Assembly (NCBI GenBank): GCA_001584585.1
Contig: LSYV01000024.1
Coordinates: forward strand, 1,064,038-1,128,037
DNA: 64,000 nucleotides
Source of the DNA: Gonium pectorale
Taxonomy: Eukaryota > Chlorophyta > Chlorophyceae > Chlamydomonadales > Volvocaceae
Direction of reading: 5' to 3'
In this document: positions 1 to 11,500 of the stretch, one piece after another
How positions within the stretch are numbered: position 1 is the stretch's first letter
Layout of the letters: each line of letters starts with the position of its first letter
Position numbers and translations under genes: made by a program
The notes under the pieces: generated by a model
What the model was told of the DNA's origin: nothing
The model's database searches: none
What the model saw: only the letters and a program-made list of their open reading frames with translations

Positions 1-1441
1 CCGGGGCGGCAATGGCGACGGCAGGAAGGGGAGGTGCCGCCGGCGGCAGAGGCAGGGCGTCGCCAGGCTCTGCAGCTGCTGGTGCACCCCACGACTCGCG
101 CGGTGCTGGCGGCGCACAGACGGAGGCCTCCAGGGCGGGCGTGCCCACCCACAGGGGCGCCCCACTGGCGGTGCCGCCGCACGCCAGCGCCGCCGGAAAC
201 GGCAGATCCATCATGTTCACGACCGTGAAGCTTACTGCTCCCGTTGCAGCTGCCGCTGCCAGTGGCTGTGGCACCCAAGGCGCCGGCGACGTGGGGGCGG
301 GGCCGGGGCCGGGGCCGCCACCGGGCATGCTCGTCGGGTGCGGCGACGGCGGCTGCTGGTTCGCATCAGTGGAACACACCCAGTCCATGCCCGGACCAGA
401 CGCGTTGAGGATCTGTGACCCGGGAACGGATGCGAAGGGCCACGGCATGGCGGACAGCTCGTCCAGCAGGTGGCTGGTCACCAGGCTGTCCTCCGGGGAG
501 CCGCCTAGCAGCTGCGGCGCGGGAGCGATCGCAGCCGCGGCCAGCCGGCTCCCGCCGACGACGACGCTGTTTCCGCGGCGCAACAAGCTCGGCGGCGGCA
601 GCGGCGACGATCTGCCGCCGCCCAGGCCGCTCGCGGAGATACCCAGCATCCGCATTCCCGGGACGGACCACTGTCGCATCGGCGGCGGCGGGAGCTGCAG
701 CGATGCCGCCGCCGTGGCCGCCGGCCTGCCGGCGGCGGCGCTGCTCCGGGACCACGCTTGGGGAAAGTTGGACATGCTGCCCACCTGTACGACCTGCAGT
801 ATGGGGCCGTTCGCCGCCGCTGCGAGCGCCGCCGCCGACAAGGCGGGTCGCGGCAGGGGCTGCTGCGGCTGCTGCGACAGCATCTGCGCTTGTATTGTTG
901 GCAGCGGGGGGTTGCAAGCGGCGGGCCTGGTCTGGACCGGCGGTGCCGTGGCGGTGCTGTCAGTGGGTGCTGGGGCAGGGGCCTGGCAATTCGCCGGTGC
1001 GACGCCCGTAGCAGGCGCCGAGAGGCAGCTGACGCCGCCGCCGTTCGGTGCAGGTTGGAGGCCACTGAAGGGGTTTGAGGGCTGCACCTCCCAAGCTTGA
1101 AAGGGAGCCGAGGCGTGCCGCACTTCACCAGAATGGTTCTCCATCGGCACGGGGAGCCAGTGCGAGCTCCCGCAGTGGACGGGCGCGGCGGGCGACATTG
1201 AGCTGTGTTGGCCCCCGAAGCCCCCACACGCCGGCCTGACCAGTGCCATGTGGACGTCACTTGGAGAGCTGTAAGAGCGTGGAGGGATGAAATCTTCGAA
1301 CCAGTTGCCGTCGAACGGGGGTAATGTGCCTAGCTCGGGCAGAGCGTCCCCCGTGCTGAAGGCGAAGGCCCGCGCGCCAGTGCCACTTGCAGCGAGGTCG
1401 GAGCTGTGCAAAGCGCTTGTAGGAACGTGCGGGTCGAGCAT
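1..1441 (-). CDS. Partial Gln/Pro/Ala-rich protein of unknown function (C-terminus beyond window)
   Basis: The minus strand is open without a stop from an ATG at 1441 to position 1, giving about 480 residues; the 3' end lies outside the window. The protein starts MLDPHVPTS and soon has an acidic/hydrophobic stretch (LPPFDGNWFEDFIPP, near residue 50). It then becomes low-complexity with Gln-, Ala- and Pro-rich runs, plus more ordered patches such as LVTSHLLDELSAMPWPF. No domain is recognisable. The frame remains open for about 35 codons upstream of the ATG, back to an in-frame TGA, so an upstream exon joined by splicing cannot be excluded. The mix of acidic-aromatic and Gln/Pro-rich segments would suit a nuclear regulatory protein, but that is inference from composition only. 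The plus-strand frame over the same DNA is Cys/Arg/Gly-rich and looks like a shadow. Confidence 0.55.
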   Translation of the reverse strand, partial: MLDPHVPTSALHSSDLAASGTGARAFAFSTGDALPELGTLPPFDGNWFEDFIPPRSYSSPSDVHMALVRPACGGFGGQHSSMSPAAPVHCGSSHWLPVPMENHSGEVRHASAPFQAWEVQPSNPFSGLQPAPNGGGVSCLSAPATGVAPANCQAPAPAPTDSTATAPPVQTRPAACNPPLPTIQAQMLSQQPQQPLPRPALSAAALAAAANGPILQVVQVGSMSNFPQAWSRSSAAAGRPAATAAASLQLPPPPMRQWSVPGMRMLGISASGLGGGRSSPLPPPSLLRRGNSVVVGGSRLAAAAIAPAPQLLGGSPEDSLVTSHLLDELSAMPWPFASVPGSQILNASGPGMDWVCSTDANQQPPSPHPTSMPGGGPGPGPAPTSPAPWVPQPLAAAAATGAVSFTVVNMMDLPFPAALACGGTASGAPLWVGTPALEASVCAPPAPRESWGAPAAAEPGDALPLPPAAPPLPAVAIAAP

Positions 1442-3549
1442 CGCACGATATTGCAAGGGCGTTTTACGCCCTGAGCATGCCGCAGCGTGGCCTGGCTGTG
1501 GCCGCTCCACGCAGGCTCAAATGGAAAGCGTTCTGTAAAGGGACATAAACAACACAAGGCACGGGATGCAGTCCTAAGCGAGCAGTCCTAAGCAAGGGCA
1601 GAGGTGGCTGCCACTTTCTACGGAATCCCATGTCAATGAGACAGAACGCGTATATGCAAGCATAATCCGGGAAGCGGCCCCAAATAACAAGAGGGCTCCG
1701 TCTCACAGGTGAAAAAAACCTTTCAACTACCAGCGCTTCTCGGGCTATTGATTTACCTGACCGCAAGTGGGATGCCCTTAGATCGTTGTTGTGGGCAAGC
1801 TCAGCGTAAACTCGCTGGTCTGGGAGACAGGTAAAGAACACGTTTGCCTCGCCTATGCCCTAATGTATGCTACAGTTAATGCTTTAATGCGTATGCGGCG
1901 ATGTAAATGACATTGACTCCGGCTAGGCGATTACCGTCCGTCTACGCTGCGTAGTTGCTGTACGGACCCCACCGCCCAAAAAAGGTCCCTCACCTACAGT
2001 GCCGACAAATGCGATAATGACCGCTGAAACCTGTCCTGCCACTGAGGAACCAAGAGCAGTTGTTTTATCTGCTGGTAGGACACACCTAACGAACGGGAAA
2101 CGCACGGACCCTGCACTGCCAGTAAATAAATACAGCGAGGTCTACGACGGCAAGCGCCTCTTGCACTTACATAACTGTTGCTTAAACGTCACACCTACCT
2201 ACCTGCTGCCTGCCTGCTGTTGAATGAACGGCGTCCACCGGCCTCAGCCACTATCATATCAACTCACATTCTGTCATTCGAAAGCTCTCCCCTTCGTCTG
2301 AGCGAAGGATCCTGAAACCCGCCGGGGCACCCGTTAGGATAGTAATGCGCCCGCGCAGCTAGATAGCGCTGCTGCTAAACATCTGTCCATGGAGCTCGTT
2401 ATCACCAGACGGTCTCTGTGGTGATATGCAACGCCTTCCCCCATGGACCCTTTTTGTCGGCGGTGCATTGAATCTCGTGCCCGCCCCAAGCAACTTCTAT
2501 CTACCCTCTCCTCATGCGCCGACCCGTCTATTGAGCACAGGCCACACGCTGGAATTGAGTACAGAAAGGGCGTTGCCACAAGGGTACCCCTGACAGTCCA
2601 TCTTAGGCGCGCAGGACCTGCACACACACACACACCCTCGCCCTGCCTTCCCCCCGCCCCTCGCCTCAACCGCAAGCGGCTAAACCGCATTACCGCTAGC
2701 GACATGTTACGCTCAACCCCAACCTTGCTCGCCCCGCAACAGACCAGCCAATAACCAGCAGCCACTTCACACACCTCCGGATCCGCGGCCGAGCCTCGCC
2801 CGCACCGTATCAGCGCGGTCGTGGACGGACGGCGGGCAAGCAAGAGGCCCCGACCGCGCCTCCCCAACCCGCCCCAACTGTAGGCCCGGTCTGACGCACG
2901 TTGTACTGGTGCCTGCCTGCAGTCCGCGAGGCGCCTACCAGAAAAAACGTGCGGCCACGTGCCCCCTCTCCGAGCCAGGACACCCCGCGCGCAGGGCACG
3001 AGCCCAGCTCAGGCGAGGCCACGTTAAGACCTGTGGTTTGCCCCACCCCACGCCGCGCCAAGTAACGCCACGCCGCCCTTCACTGACGCCGCACTTTGTC
3101 AAAGCCGCAGCCCGCACGGCCTCGGGTGCAGACACCCGCCGCAACCGGCCGCGGGCCCGGCGAACACCTCCGCCCACCTCGCCGTGCTCCCAGTACCGTG
3201 CGCCGGGCACAGCCCCCCGCTGTCGCTGGTGGGTCCGTTGCAGCCACCAACACCCTCACCGGCGGCCGGGCGCGCGGGTCCGATGCTCTCCATACGCGTA
3301 GAGTCCTGCCCCCCACAAGCGCGCCCTCTCACAGGGCTGGTTGGTTGGTCCATTCCTCGGGCAGACTTTGTTGGGCTTTCAATGAGCCTCTGGTTTCGAC
3401 CGCGGATGCCTCGTGGGCTCGGACGGGGTGACGTTGGACTGACCCGGGAGGAAGGCACGCAGCCGTGACCTCTCGAGTGAGGACGCCTGGCACCCCTCTA
3501 CCCTGCGCACAGGCGCCCCCCTCGCCTCACAGGCGCCCCCCCCCCCGCC
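1442..3549. other. Intergenic region between two minus-strand genes
   Basis: This stretch holds the presumed promoter and 5' leader of the partial gene ending at 1441, and the 3' untranslated region of the SWC5-like gene whose stop is at 3550. The part up to about 2300 is less GC-rich than the genes. From about 2620 to 3500 it is C-rich. Open frames here are Arg- or Pro-rich and conflict on both strands, so no gene is called. A TTACA (TGTAA on the minus strand) lies at 2167-2171, far from the stop. Confidence 0.5.
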
Positions 3550-6500
3550 TCACAGGCGGCCCCGGGTGCGGACGTCCGAGGCCAGGCGCAGGTCGCGCTC
3601 CTTCTCGTACTCGCGCAGCTCGGCGCGCTTGAGGAAATTCTGCGGGGGCGTGGAGGAGGGGATGGGTTTCGCCCGGCGCCGGGAGCACGTGTCTGCTGCC
3701 GACCGGGCCTCCAGTGCGCCTCCGAGGCCCGGCCCCGGCCCCTTTCGCTGCTCAACCATCCGCCTCCACGCCCCGGGGACCCCGTCCGTGTACCACGTTT
3801 CTGCGTCTCCACGGATTCATCTCGCAATGCGCGGAGTGGAGGGGCGGGTTTGCCGCCACACGCACGCACCTGCTTGTCCAGGTACTGGTCTCCGCTCTTC
3901 TTGAACGTCTCCAGCTCCTCGTCCACCTCCGTGTTGGCGGCCTGGGGAACGTCCGGGTAGCGCGGAAGGAAAACAGGTCGGAACGCGTGACACCGGGTTG
4001 GCAATAACACGGGGGGGCCGAGGCGGCATCGGGATAGGAGAAACCGGGGCATGGTCAGGACAGGGGCATGCCGGGGGATGGCGCGCGGTTCGCTGGACGG
4101 GGCGTCCCTCGACGACGGCCAAGACAGAGAAATGACCCAGGCGACGAGTTCCGCACTGGTGGCGGGAGGCGAAGCGGCAGCGAACTGGATGCCATACCGG
4201 TAATCCCAAGCTGTTGACTGAAACTCCCATGGTCCGCCTCCATACCCCGGGCACACCCAGGCCCCTCCGCGTCTCCGCGGCGGGCCTCGCCCCCTCCCCG
4301 CTCCGTCCCCCGCGCCCACTGCACCTTGAACTGGCTCCAGTCGGCCTTTGTCTTGTCCAGCACGCTGACCTGCGGGCGCGGGAAAAGCGTTCCAGTACGG
4401 CCAACCAACTTGGCTACCAACTTCACGGCCACGTGTACCGTCGTGATGGACGGGCGGGTTTGTTGGCCTGCACTCACTCGCTGACGAGCCCGTCCTTACG
4501 GCTAGGTGGGTTTGAGGGGCGCGCACACGGACCACGTACGGCCGGCCCCCCCGGCCGCAGCAAGCGTCCCACGACTTCTATGGTACGGCGATGTGCTGCG
4601 GGACACTGCACACCGTAACCCGTCTACGCCAGAGCCCTCTGGGGTCTCACACGTAACTCCCCAACACGTTCGCCAAGGCCTGCCTGCCCCCCGGCCCCAC
4701 CGGGCCATTGTCCGCCATCCGAAGCCATCAGTGCCCGCCGCCCCCCAGCAGTCGCCAGGTCCCGTCGTCGACCTCCCCTTCCTCATCCGCCGCCACCGCC
4801 CCTTAGGCTTGCATTGACCGCCGTTTCTGTCACGGCATGCCCCTACACTCTCCTGCGCCGCCCCCTGGCCGGTCACACCCCCGCCCACCCACCCCCTTCC
4901 GCCCTCGCAGATACAACCCCTCCCCCCCCTCAGCCAGTTTTCAACGGTCGGAAGATGTATGCGCCCCAGTGCTTCTCTATTGAGAATGCCTTCCGACCCT
5001 CTTGAGAATTGAGAATCCCCCCTCTGCATGCCCTCCCGCGCGCCTTCTTCTTCTTGTCGATCTCCGCCAGCATGGCGTCCAGGCCGCTGCTGGGGGCCGG
5101 CGGCGGCGCGGCGGCGCGCGCCGCGGCCTTCTGGGCCTCTTTGCTGTCCTTGTCCACGTGCAAGGTCACCTGCGGGGCGGGAGGGTGGGCAGCCGGGGAA
5201 CCGGGGGCCGGGGCCGGCAGCGGCACATGAGCCCAACGGCGGCGGCGGGCGTTCACACCTGCATAACGACCGCCCCTTAGGGAGAGACAGCAGCAACGAG
5301 GAAGCTATGGGCACCATTTTCCTGCGGCGCGCCTACCGCCCACCCACCCACTTTGCGTACGACAGGCACACAATCGCACCGTGACAACACGCTTTCCATT
5401 CCGAAGCTCGCTCCCACTGTCACACACCCGCCAGCCTTACCCAACCCCGACAGCACCCTGCCACACCCCATCCCCATCCCACCGCACCCCAATCCCACCC
5501 TAATGCGCCTCTGGGCTTCTCTACTGAGAATGCCTTCCAGACACACTGACCCCACCCCACCGCGCCCCCACCGCACCTGGATGTCCTTGCCGGCGAAGCG
5601 GCGAACCTCCGTCACCGCCACCTTGCCCAGGCGAGACCCAACCGCCGTCGCGTCGCGTGCCGCCGCCAGCGCCGCTGCCGCCAGCGCGCGCTTCTCCTCC
5701 GCCGTCGCCGCGTCGGAGGAGGGCCCTGGCGGCGGTGACGCGCTGTCGCGCTCTGGAGCCGCCGCCGGGGCCGCCACCGCCACCGCCGGGGCAGCGGCGG
5801 CGGCCACAAGCGCGGCTGCACCGTTGGCCGGCCCCCTGGGTGACGCTGCGTCGGCTGGCTTGGCCGGCCGCTTGAGCAGCCCGAGGTTCCGCATCCAGTG
5901 CTGCGAAACGGCAAAGCACGGGCAACGGTTTCCGGGGTGGCCTCCGGGGCGTGACTTCAGCACTGACGACAAGTCGTACTCTTCGAGCTAGCAGCTGCTC
6001 CTGTGGTCAGGGCGCCTGGTACGCCACAAGGCCTCACCCACCTAGCCTAGCTGGCTGTGTCCAGACTGCACTCCCTGAGGCCCAGACCAGTACTCACGCG
6101 TCACACACGCCCCACGCCGTCACACTTTCGCGCTTACGCTCGTCGTATGCGTCGTTCCATTTCAACACCCCACGCCAGCACCCCGTCCCTTCTTCAGCAC
6201 CCCCACCTGCCGGCCCCCTGCTGTTCCTCGCTCATTTCTGCAAGTATTAGCCTCACCCAAGAACCCGCCCGCGCCACCCTAAGGCGCATTCCATTGTGCA
6301 CATGAGCCTCCGGGCGGCCCAACCCCCACCGTACCCAAAACACCCCACGCAACACCCAGACCCGACACACCCAGCCCCATGCATCCTGATCCCCGCGGCC
6401 CCACTCCGCTCAAACCTGTGGGGCCACCCCGTTGTGCCCCCGGACTTCGACCGCGCCCGACGAGCCCTGTCCCCACCCTGCACCAGGAACTCCCGCACCA

Positions 6501-7706
6501 CGGCCGCACCCCACCGTAGCACTTCCGTCTTCCACCTCTTCCGTTCAACACGTCTCCGACCCCACCCCTCTACCACTACGACCTGAGCTTCAACGATAAT
6601 AGACAGCTCAGCCATCGACGCGGACGCCGGCGGCAACGGCGGCAAACACCTGGCAGCGGCTGGAATTTAGGATCGGCGACACCTTCGGGAGCCGGCGAAA
6701 CGAGGCAAGGACCGGCCTGGCCGCCGGACGGGACAAAAGCTCTTGGCGCCCAGCTCGTCGTTATTCATCCCATTCAACTCCCCCACCCATGAAACCGAAC
6801 CGCGTCCCGCCTTACCGCGTCCGGGTCCGCCTTCTTGGCCTTCTTGCCGCCGGCTCCGGAGCGACACAGCGCCGCCAGGTTGACGGCCGCAGAGGGCGGC
6901 CGGTCAGTGGCGGTGCCCTTGGCGGCGGCGCGGGCGTTGATCTGCTCCCACAGGGAGGCCACCTTGGCGCGCTTGGCTATGGCCCGGGGGTCGTTTGCCT
7001 CCGCCTCCGCCGCCGCGGCGGCGTCCTCCTCGTCCCCCTCCTCCTCAGCATCGTCGTCGTCGCCGTCGCCGCCGCCGTCCTCATGGCCGTCCTCGCCCGA
7101 CCTGGCGGCTATGGCGGCGCCTCGCCTGGAGGGCCCACGGCCGAGAGGGGGCGTAAGGGCGGCGAGAGTGGAGAGGAGGAGAGGCGGAGGGGAGGAGGCG
7201 GGGTACACGGTCGGAAGGGGGGGTGCCATGGGGAAGCGCGATGCGATGGACGGCCCTCTGGCGATGGGCATAGCTGGTGACTTGGGCGGAACCGCGGAAG
7301 AGCGGGCTGGCCGACGAGGCGCCGGCTGGGGCGGGCTGGATAGGACAGAAGCCGCGGGGTGGATCGGAGGGAGGCTATCCGCCGATGGGGTCTACAAGCT
7401 TTTTGGGCCTGCCGCAAGCGCGGGCAATCCTAGGCACGAAGGGTGTCCCATGGCGGCACGAGTCCCATGGGCTTGTCGACGTGACTCGGTGTGTTGCAAG
7501 TACTAGTGCCGAGCTCGGCAGTGGGGAGGGGAAGAGAGGGAGTGCACGGAGGGGCACGCGCACCTGCGCTTGTTGCTGCCCTTCCGCGCGGGAACAGCAC
7601 CCTGCGGGCGGTCCTCCTTCTCAGCAGTATCATCGGCAATCGGGTTGTAGTCATCGTCCTCCTCGTCGGAGTCGGAAGGCAGTGAGGCGTTCAGGAATCC
7701 TGCCAT
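3550..7706 (-). CDS. SWC5: SWC5/CFDP1-like BCNT-domain protein (SWR1 chromatin-remodelling complex subunit)
   Basis: Seven exons on the minus strand: 7564-7706, 6816-7101, 5577-5900, 5044-5169, 4325-4369, 3870-3941, 3550-3639; about 361 residues. The N-terminus (MAGFLNASLPSDSDEEDDDY) has the acidic Ser-Asp start usual in this family. Exon 2 adds a second acidic run, then LWEQINARAAAK. The C-terminal BCNT domain is spread over exons 4-7: VSVLDKTKADWSQFK (one 45-base exon), VDEELETFKKSGDQYLDKQ, then NFLKRAELREYEKERDLRLA. In yeast and animals this subunit of the SWR1/SRCAP complex helps exchange H2A.Z into nucleosomes. All junctions keep phase, but exon 4 has no usable GT donor and must leave through a GC donor at 5043 (KKKK end) or 5031. 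It is divergent from the next gene across about 0.9 kb. Identity is strong from the BCNT motif; the role in the alga is inferred. Confidence 0.9.
4370..5043 (-). other. SWC5: Likely GC-AG intron (SWC5 intron 4)
   Basis: The only GT between the KKKK codons and the next in-frame stop is out of phase with exon 5. A GC donor at 5043 (AAG|GCGCGC) or at 5031 (AGG|GCATGC) joins in frame to VSVLDKTKADW after a normal GCAG acceptor at 4370. Confidence 0.6.
4959..4994 (-). repeat. Intron 4 copy of the 36-bp block shared with intron 3
   Basis: This copy is nearly identical to 5503-5538 in the same orientation and lies at a similar distance, 37-49 bases, from its donor. It indicates common descent of the two introns or insertion of the same element into both. 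Confidence 0.75.
5503..5538 (-). repeat. Intron 3 copy of a 36-bp block shared with intron 4
   Basis: On the gene strand this block begins GGAAGGCATTCTCA, then continues with GTAGAGAAGCCC and a GGCGCAT tail. It starts 38 bases downstream of the intron 3 donor. The partner is at 4959-4994. A second shared block, CCTAAGGGGCGGT on the gene strand, lies farther into both introns (near 5265-5280 and 4793-4806). Confidence 0.75.
6697..6778 (-). repeat. Dispersed intronic element, copy in SWC5 intron 2
   Basis: Read on the gene strand it runs from GTTGAATGGGATGAATAACG through CTGGGCGCCA and TGTCCCGTCCGGCGGCCA to CCTTGCCTCGTTT. The same sequence with a few differences is at 59898-59985 inside an intron of the UhpC-type transporter, also in sense orientation and also soon after the donor (37 bases here, 19 there). 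Confidence 0.8.
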
Positions 7707-8590
7707 TACCTATGGTATTTGCTCCTATCAGGTATTAGCCTGTTTCAGACTAAAGAACGATGCAGAGAGGCACGTAGCACAGGGAAGGCTGCGGCTTGCG
7801 TTACAAGATGACGAGGAACGAGATTGAGTGCTCCTAGAGGTCAAGAGGCAAGAAGGGCAAGGGTGAGGCGAGGAGAAGCAAGCAAGCGTAAAATGATGTT
7901 TTCGGAGCGAGTGGTTGGTTAGTTGCTGGGGATGTAAACTTTGCGGCAGCAGGCCTAGTCAATTCCGTTAGTGGCCACAATTGCCATGCATCGCTGCTTG
8001 TGCTCACAGCAGAATATGGCTCATGTTTCCGCATGAGAGACCGTCGGAAGGAACACACATGGGTACGGTTGGCACCGAGCCTAGTGCCCCGTGTATTATA
8101 ATATAATATTGACGGCCAACGTTGGAGAGACCCCGGACGTGTCAAGGTCGCGTCCAGGCGTCCTTCGTCTCAAGCCCTTGTTTCATAGCACGGCCGATAG
8201 ACACACCACATGGCCAAATAAGGAACGCATATAACGATGATGCGCCTCTGGCCATCTCCCACGAGGTAGTCGGTTGCCATTGGCAGCTGCCTTTCAAATT
8301 GAAGGCCTGTTGTCGCCAACATGGAATACGCAGAATACGAAGGTACGCTGCAGGCGCTTTGGTTAGGGCGGGCGCCCTGTTAATGCAAAGCACAGAGCGC
8401 CGCTGTGACAGCCGATGGCAGGGCACCGCAACTCCCCCGAGAGGGGTGTCGGAGCGCGGCGCTGCTTGATAGCGTGTGCACCTCCGTGAAGATATTTGTA
8501 CAATTGCGGTATTGCTCAGCCTGGTTGGGCTTGGCCAGGCTCGCAGCTGCGGCCCATGCCAGCCTGGTTCGTGCCATTGCACAGCAATAC
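7707..8590. promoter_or_regulatory. Divergent intergenic region between SWC5 and the coiled-coil gene
   Basis: About 0.9 kb separates the two start codons and should contain both promoters and 5' leaders. It is clearly less GC-rich than the genes and has an AT-rich patch (TATTATAATATAATATT) at 8093-8109. No specific factor sites are claimed. The start of the right-hand gene is uncertain, so part of this region may be transcribed leader. Confidence 0.4.
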
Positions 8591-11500
8591 ATGTCCAGCT
8601 CGTTCGGCCCAGTTGAGTGGAGATCGCCTCCTTCTGTCCGTCATGGTCGGCATGTTGTCCCACCTCCCTGCGAGACGTTGCCCTGCCCTTCCGCTCCCGC
8701 CCCGCCATCCCCAACAGCCCCCCACACTGTCCGGCATGGAGCTGACAGCGAAGACGATGCCGACTATCACGGCCAGCCTCGGGGGCACTCCGGGGCTGAA
8801 GACGATGCGAGCCTGTTCGGGACCCTCACCTCGCTGTCCTCCATCTTCGTGGGCGGTGTCACGGAGCTTCTCAATGACCTGTCGCCTCAGGCCCCCAAGA
8901 ACCGCCACCCAGGGCACCAGCGCTCTCCGCCCCTCTCGCCCACCCAGCAGCGACTCCAGCCCAGCCAGATCCAGGGGCGCGGCCTCGACCCTCAGCGGCG
9001 CAGCAGCATTGGCGGAGTCGGCGGGAGCGGAGTCGGTGGAAACAGCAGCGGCTTCGCACCGTACAGTGCAGAGGCGCGGCACCGCGCCGTCGCCGGCGGG
9101 GGTGGCGGCGGGGGCGGGGGCGGAGGTGGGGGCTTATTCGGGTGGGATGACGAGGATGACGGCGGCAGCTTTGGCTGGGACGTCGCCCCTCGGTCCGCTA
9201 ACCGCGCCGTGCAGGTCGGGCGGGCCCGGTACGGCAACAGCGGAAACATGGCGCCCGCCAACAGCCTGGTGGGGTCGCCCACCGCCGGCGCCAGCGCTGC
9301 GGGCTTACTGGGGGCGGTGAGTGCGGCCGGAGTGCGGGTGGTCGCGCGCGACCGGGCCACGGGTCGTGTGGATTGTAGCCACAGTTGGTGCGTAAGCGTC
9401 CGAGATACCAACCGAGCTGTTTGACGACGTTGGGGTGAGGGGAGGCTGCGTGCCGGTGCGCTGAGCGATGAGGCGGGGCGGGGCGAGGGCGGGGAACTAG
9501 CATGTACCCAACCCATTCACCGCCGGCCACCCATGACCCGTGAACGCCCCACCAAGAAATCACATACTCGTTATCGCACCTGGCAATCATGACGGCCAGG
9601 GGCCATCCCTGCCCTGCGGGCGTCTTTCTCGACGTATCCGGCACCCCCCCTCTGCTGCGCAGGTGTTCACGGGTATCAGCACGCTCGGGCAGCGCGCCAC
9701 TGACATCCTGACGCAGCTCGACCACGACTTTGAGAGCATCTTCACGGGCGGGCTCGACGAAGAGGAGGACGTGGCCCCGGGTGCTGCGGGCGACGACGGC
9801 ATGTCTGCCGCCGAGGGGCTTGGCGCCTCCGGGCCGCGCAGGAGCGGCGACGGCGCCGCTCCGGCCCGAAAGATTGCCTCCCCCGCCGCCGCGCAGCCTG
9901 GGCAGCAAGCCGACGGCGAGCGACGCAGCGCCGGCGGCGGCGGCAACCTGAGCGCGGCCTTCGCGGCTGCGGGCCAGGATGGGCGAGCTGCAGTGGCGGG
10001 TGTGCAGTCGGCGGCTGGGGCGGCGGCGGGCGCCTCGCAGGGGTCGCGGCTCGCGGCCGCCACGCAGCAGAGGGAGCGGCCGGGAGTGCATGTGAGCGTA
10101 CCGGCCTCGGCGGCCACCTCCTCCGGGGCCCTCCCTCCGCACACGGGGCCGGGGTCGGGCTCCAGAACGAGCAGCAGCAGCGGCGGCGGCGGCGTCGCGG
10201 CCGCCACTGCCCGCCGGTCCAGCGGCAGCGGCGGCGCCGCGGTCGTCATGGGCCGCAGCGCGAGCTCGCGCGCTTCGGGCGGAGGCGCTGCGGCTTGGGC
10301 GCAGGGGGCCGACGATGACTGGGGCTGGGGGAGCCGGGGACGGCGGAGCCGGAGGAGGTGCACTGGCGGCGCGCGGACGCAGCTCATCGGACTGGGCCGA
10401 TGCTGAGCCGTCGGCGGCGGCCCTGCGGACGCGGTCTGAGTCCCGACAACAGCCGTCGATTGCGCCAGCGTCGCTTCAGCAGCAGCAGCCTCTGCAGCGT
10501 CAGGCCTCCGCCACGGCACCGGCGGCCTCTGCTGGCAGTGCGCCCTCCTCCGGGCCCGCCCTACACTCCACCTCGTCCGGCGGGCGCCGAAAAGGAGGCG
10601 GAAAGCTCATCATAATAAAGCCGCGCGGCGAGGCCGGTGCGGCAGGCGTCGCCACGTCCTCGAGCGGTGGCGGCGGCGCCGCCAGTGCCGGCCAGCCGAC
10701 GCCCCTATCACCCGGCGCCGCCGTCTGCCAGACAGCGGCGAGCGTGGAGGCAGCGGCCCCGTCCGCCACCACGCCAGCGGCGGCGGCCACTGGGACGGTG
10801 GCAGCAGCGGAGACGCTGCCAGCCTCTCCATTGTCGCCCTTCTCGCCATCGTTGCCACCGCCGCCCATGATGAACAAGAACGGTGCGGTCCCGCGTCTGG
10901 CCCTCGGCCGTGGTGTGTGGGGAGGCAGGGCGGACGATCAGAGAGCCTGGCGGCGTGCCCGATCACTAGGACCTCTGCGAGCGATCCCAAACCGGATGCC
11001 AACGGCGTTAGGAAGGAAGGCGCTCTGCAACGCGCCGTGGAGTGCTCGTTCTCCTTTTCCCCCTCCCCCACGCATTTTGCCATCCCTCTGGCGCCAGCTG
11101 CCACTGACGTAGGGTCGTGTCCTTAAGGCGTCTTAAACGCGCCCAGCACTGGGTTAGAATTGATCCCCGCCCCTGCCGGCTCCGTATGCCCCCTACTCCA
11201 TCCGTAGGAACCCCCCGACAGCCAGTCACCACCACCGCCGGCTCCACGCGTGACATTGGTACTCCCGCGCCGCCCCATGGGTCACCGGTGGGTGAAGCAC
11301 GCGGAGCGCCCTCCGTGCCGCCCTCCCCATCCCACCGGGGAGGGCAGGGAATGGCCCCCGCCGACCAACACGGCGCTGTACCCGGCGGGACATGCGGGCT
11401 CAGCCCGGTCCCTCCGCTGGAGGCGGCTCGGCACGCTGCCCGGGACGCGGAGGCGAGGGCCGATGCGGCCGAGGCGCGTGCGGCGGAGCGGCTGGCGGAG

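Noticed and set aside
12..1100. 362-codon plus-strand frame at the left edge
   Set aside because: It is Cys/Gly/Ser-rich with no ordered segments, whereas the minus strand over the same DNA is stop-free with more protein-like sequence. Judged a shadow.
2334..2999. 221-codon minus-strand frame
   Set aside because: Arg/Gly/Cys-rich, overlapped by other frames of equal quality, and in the expected 3' flank of the SWC5-like gene.
10352..10376. A 25-base GT-AG intron to explain the frame change in the coiled-coil gene
   Set aside because: Far shorter than any functional intron in such algae, and it joins to a frame that soon stops; a single-base indel fits better.
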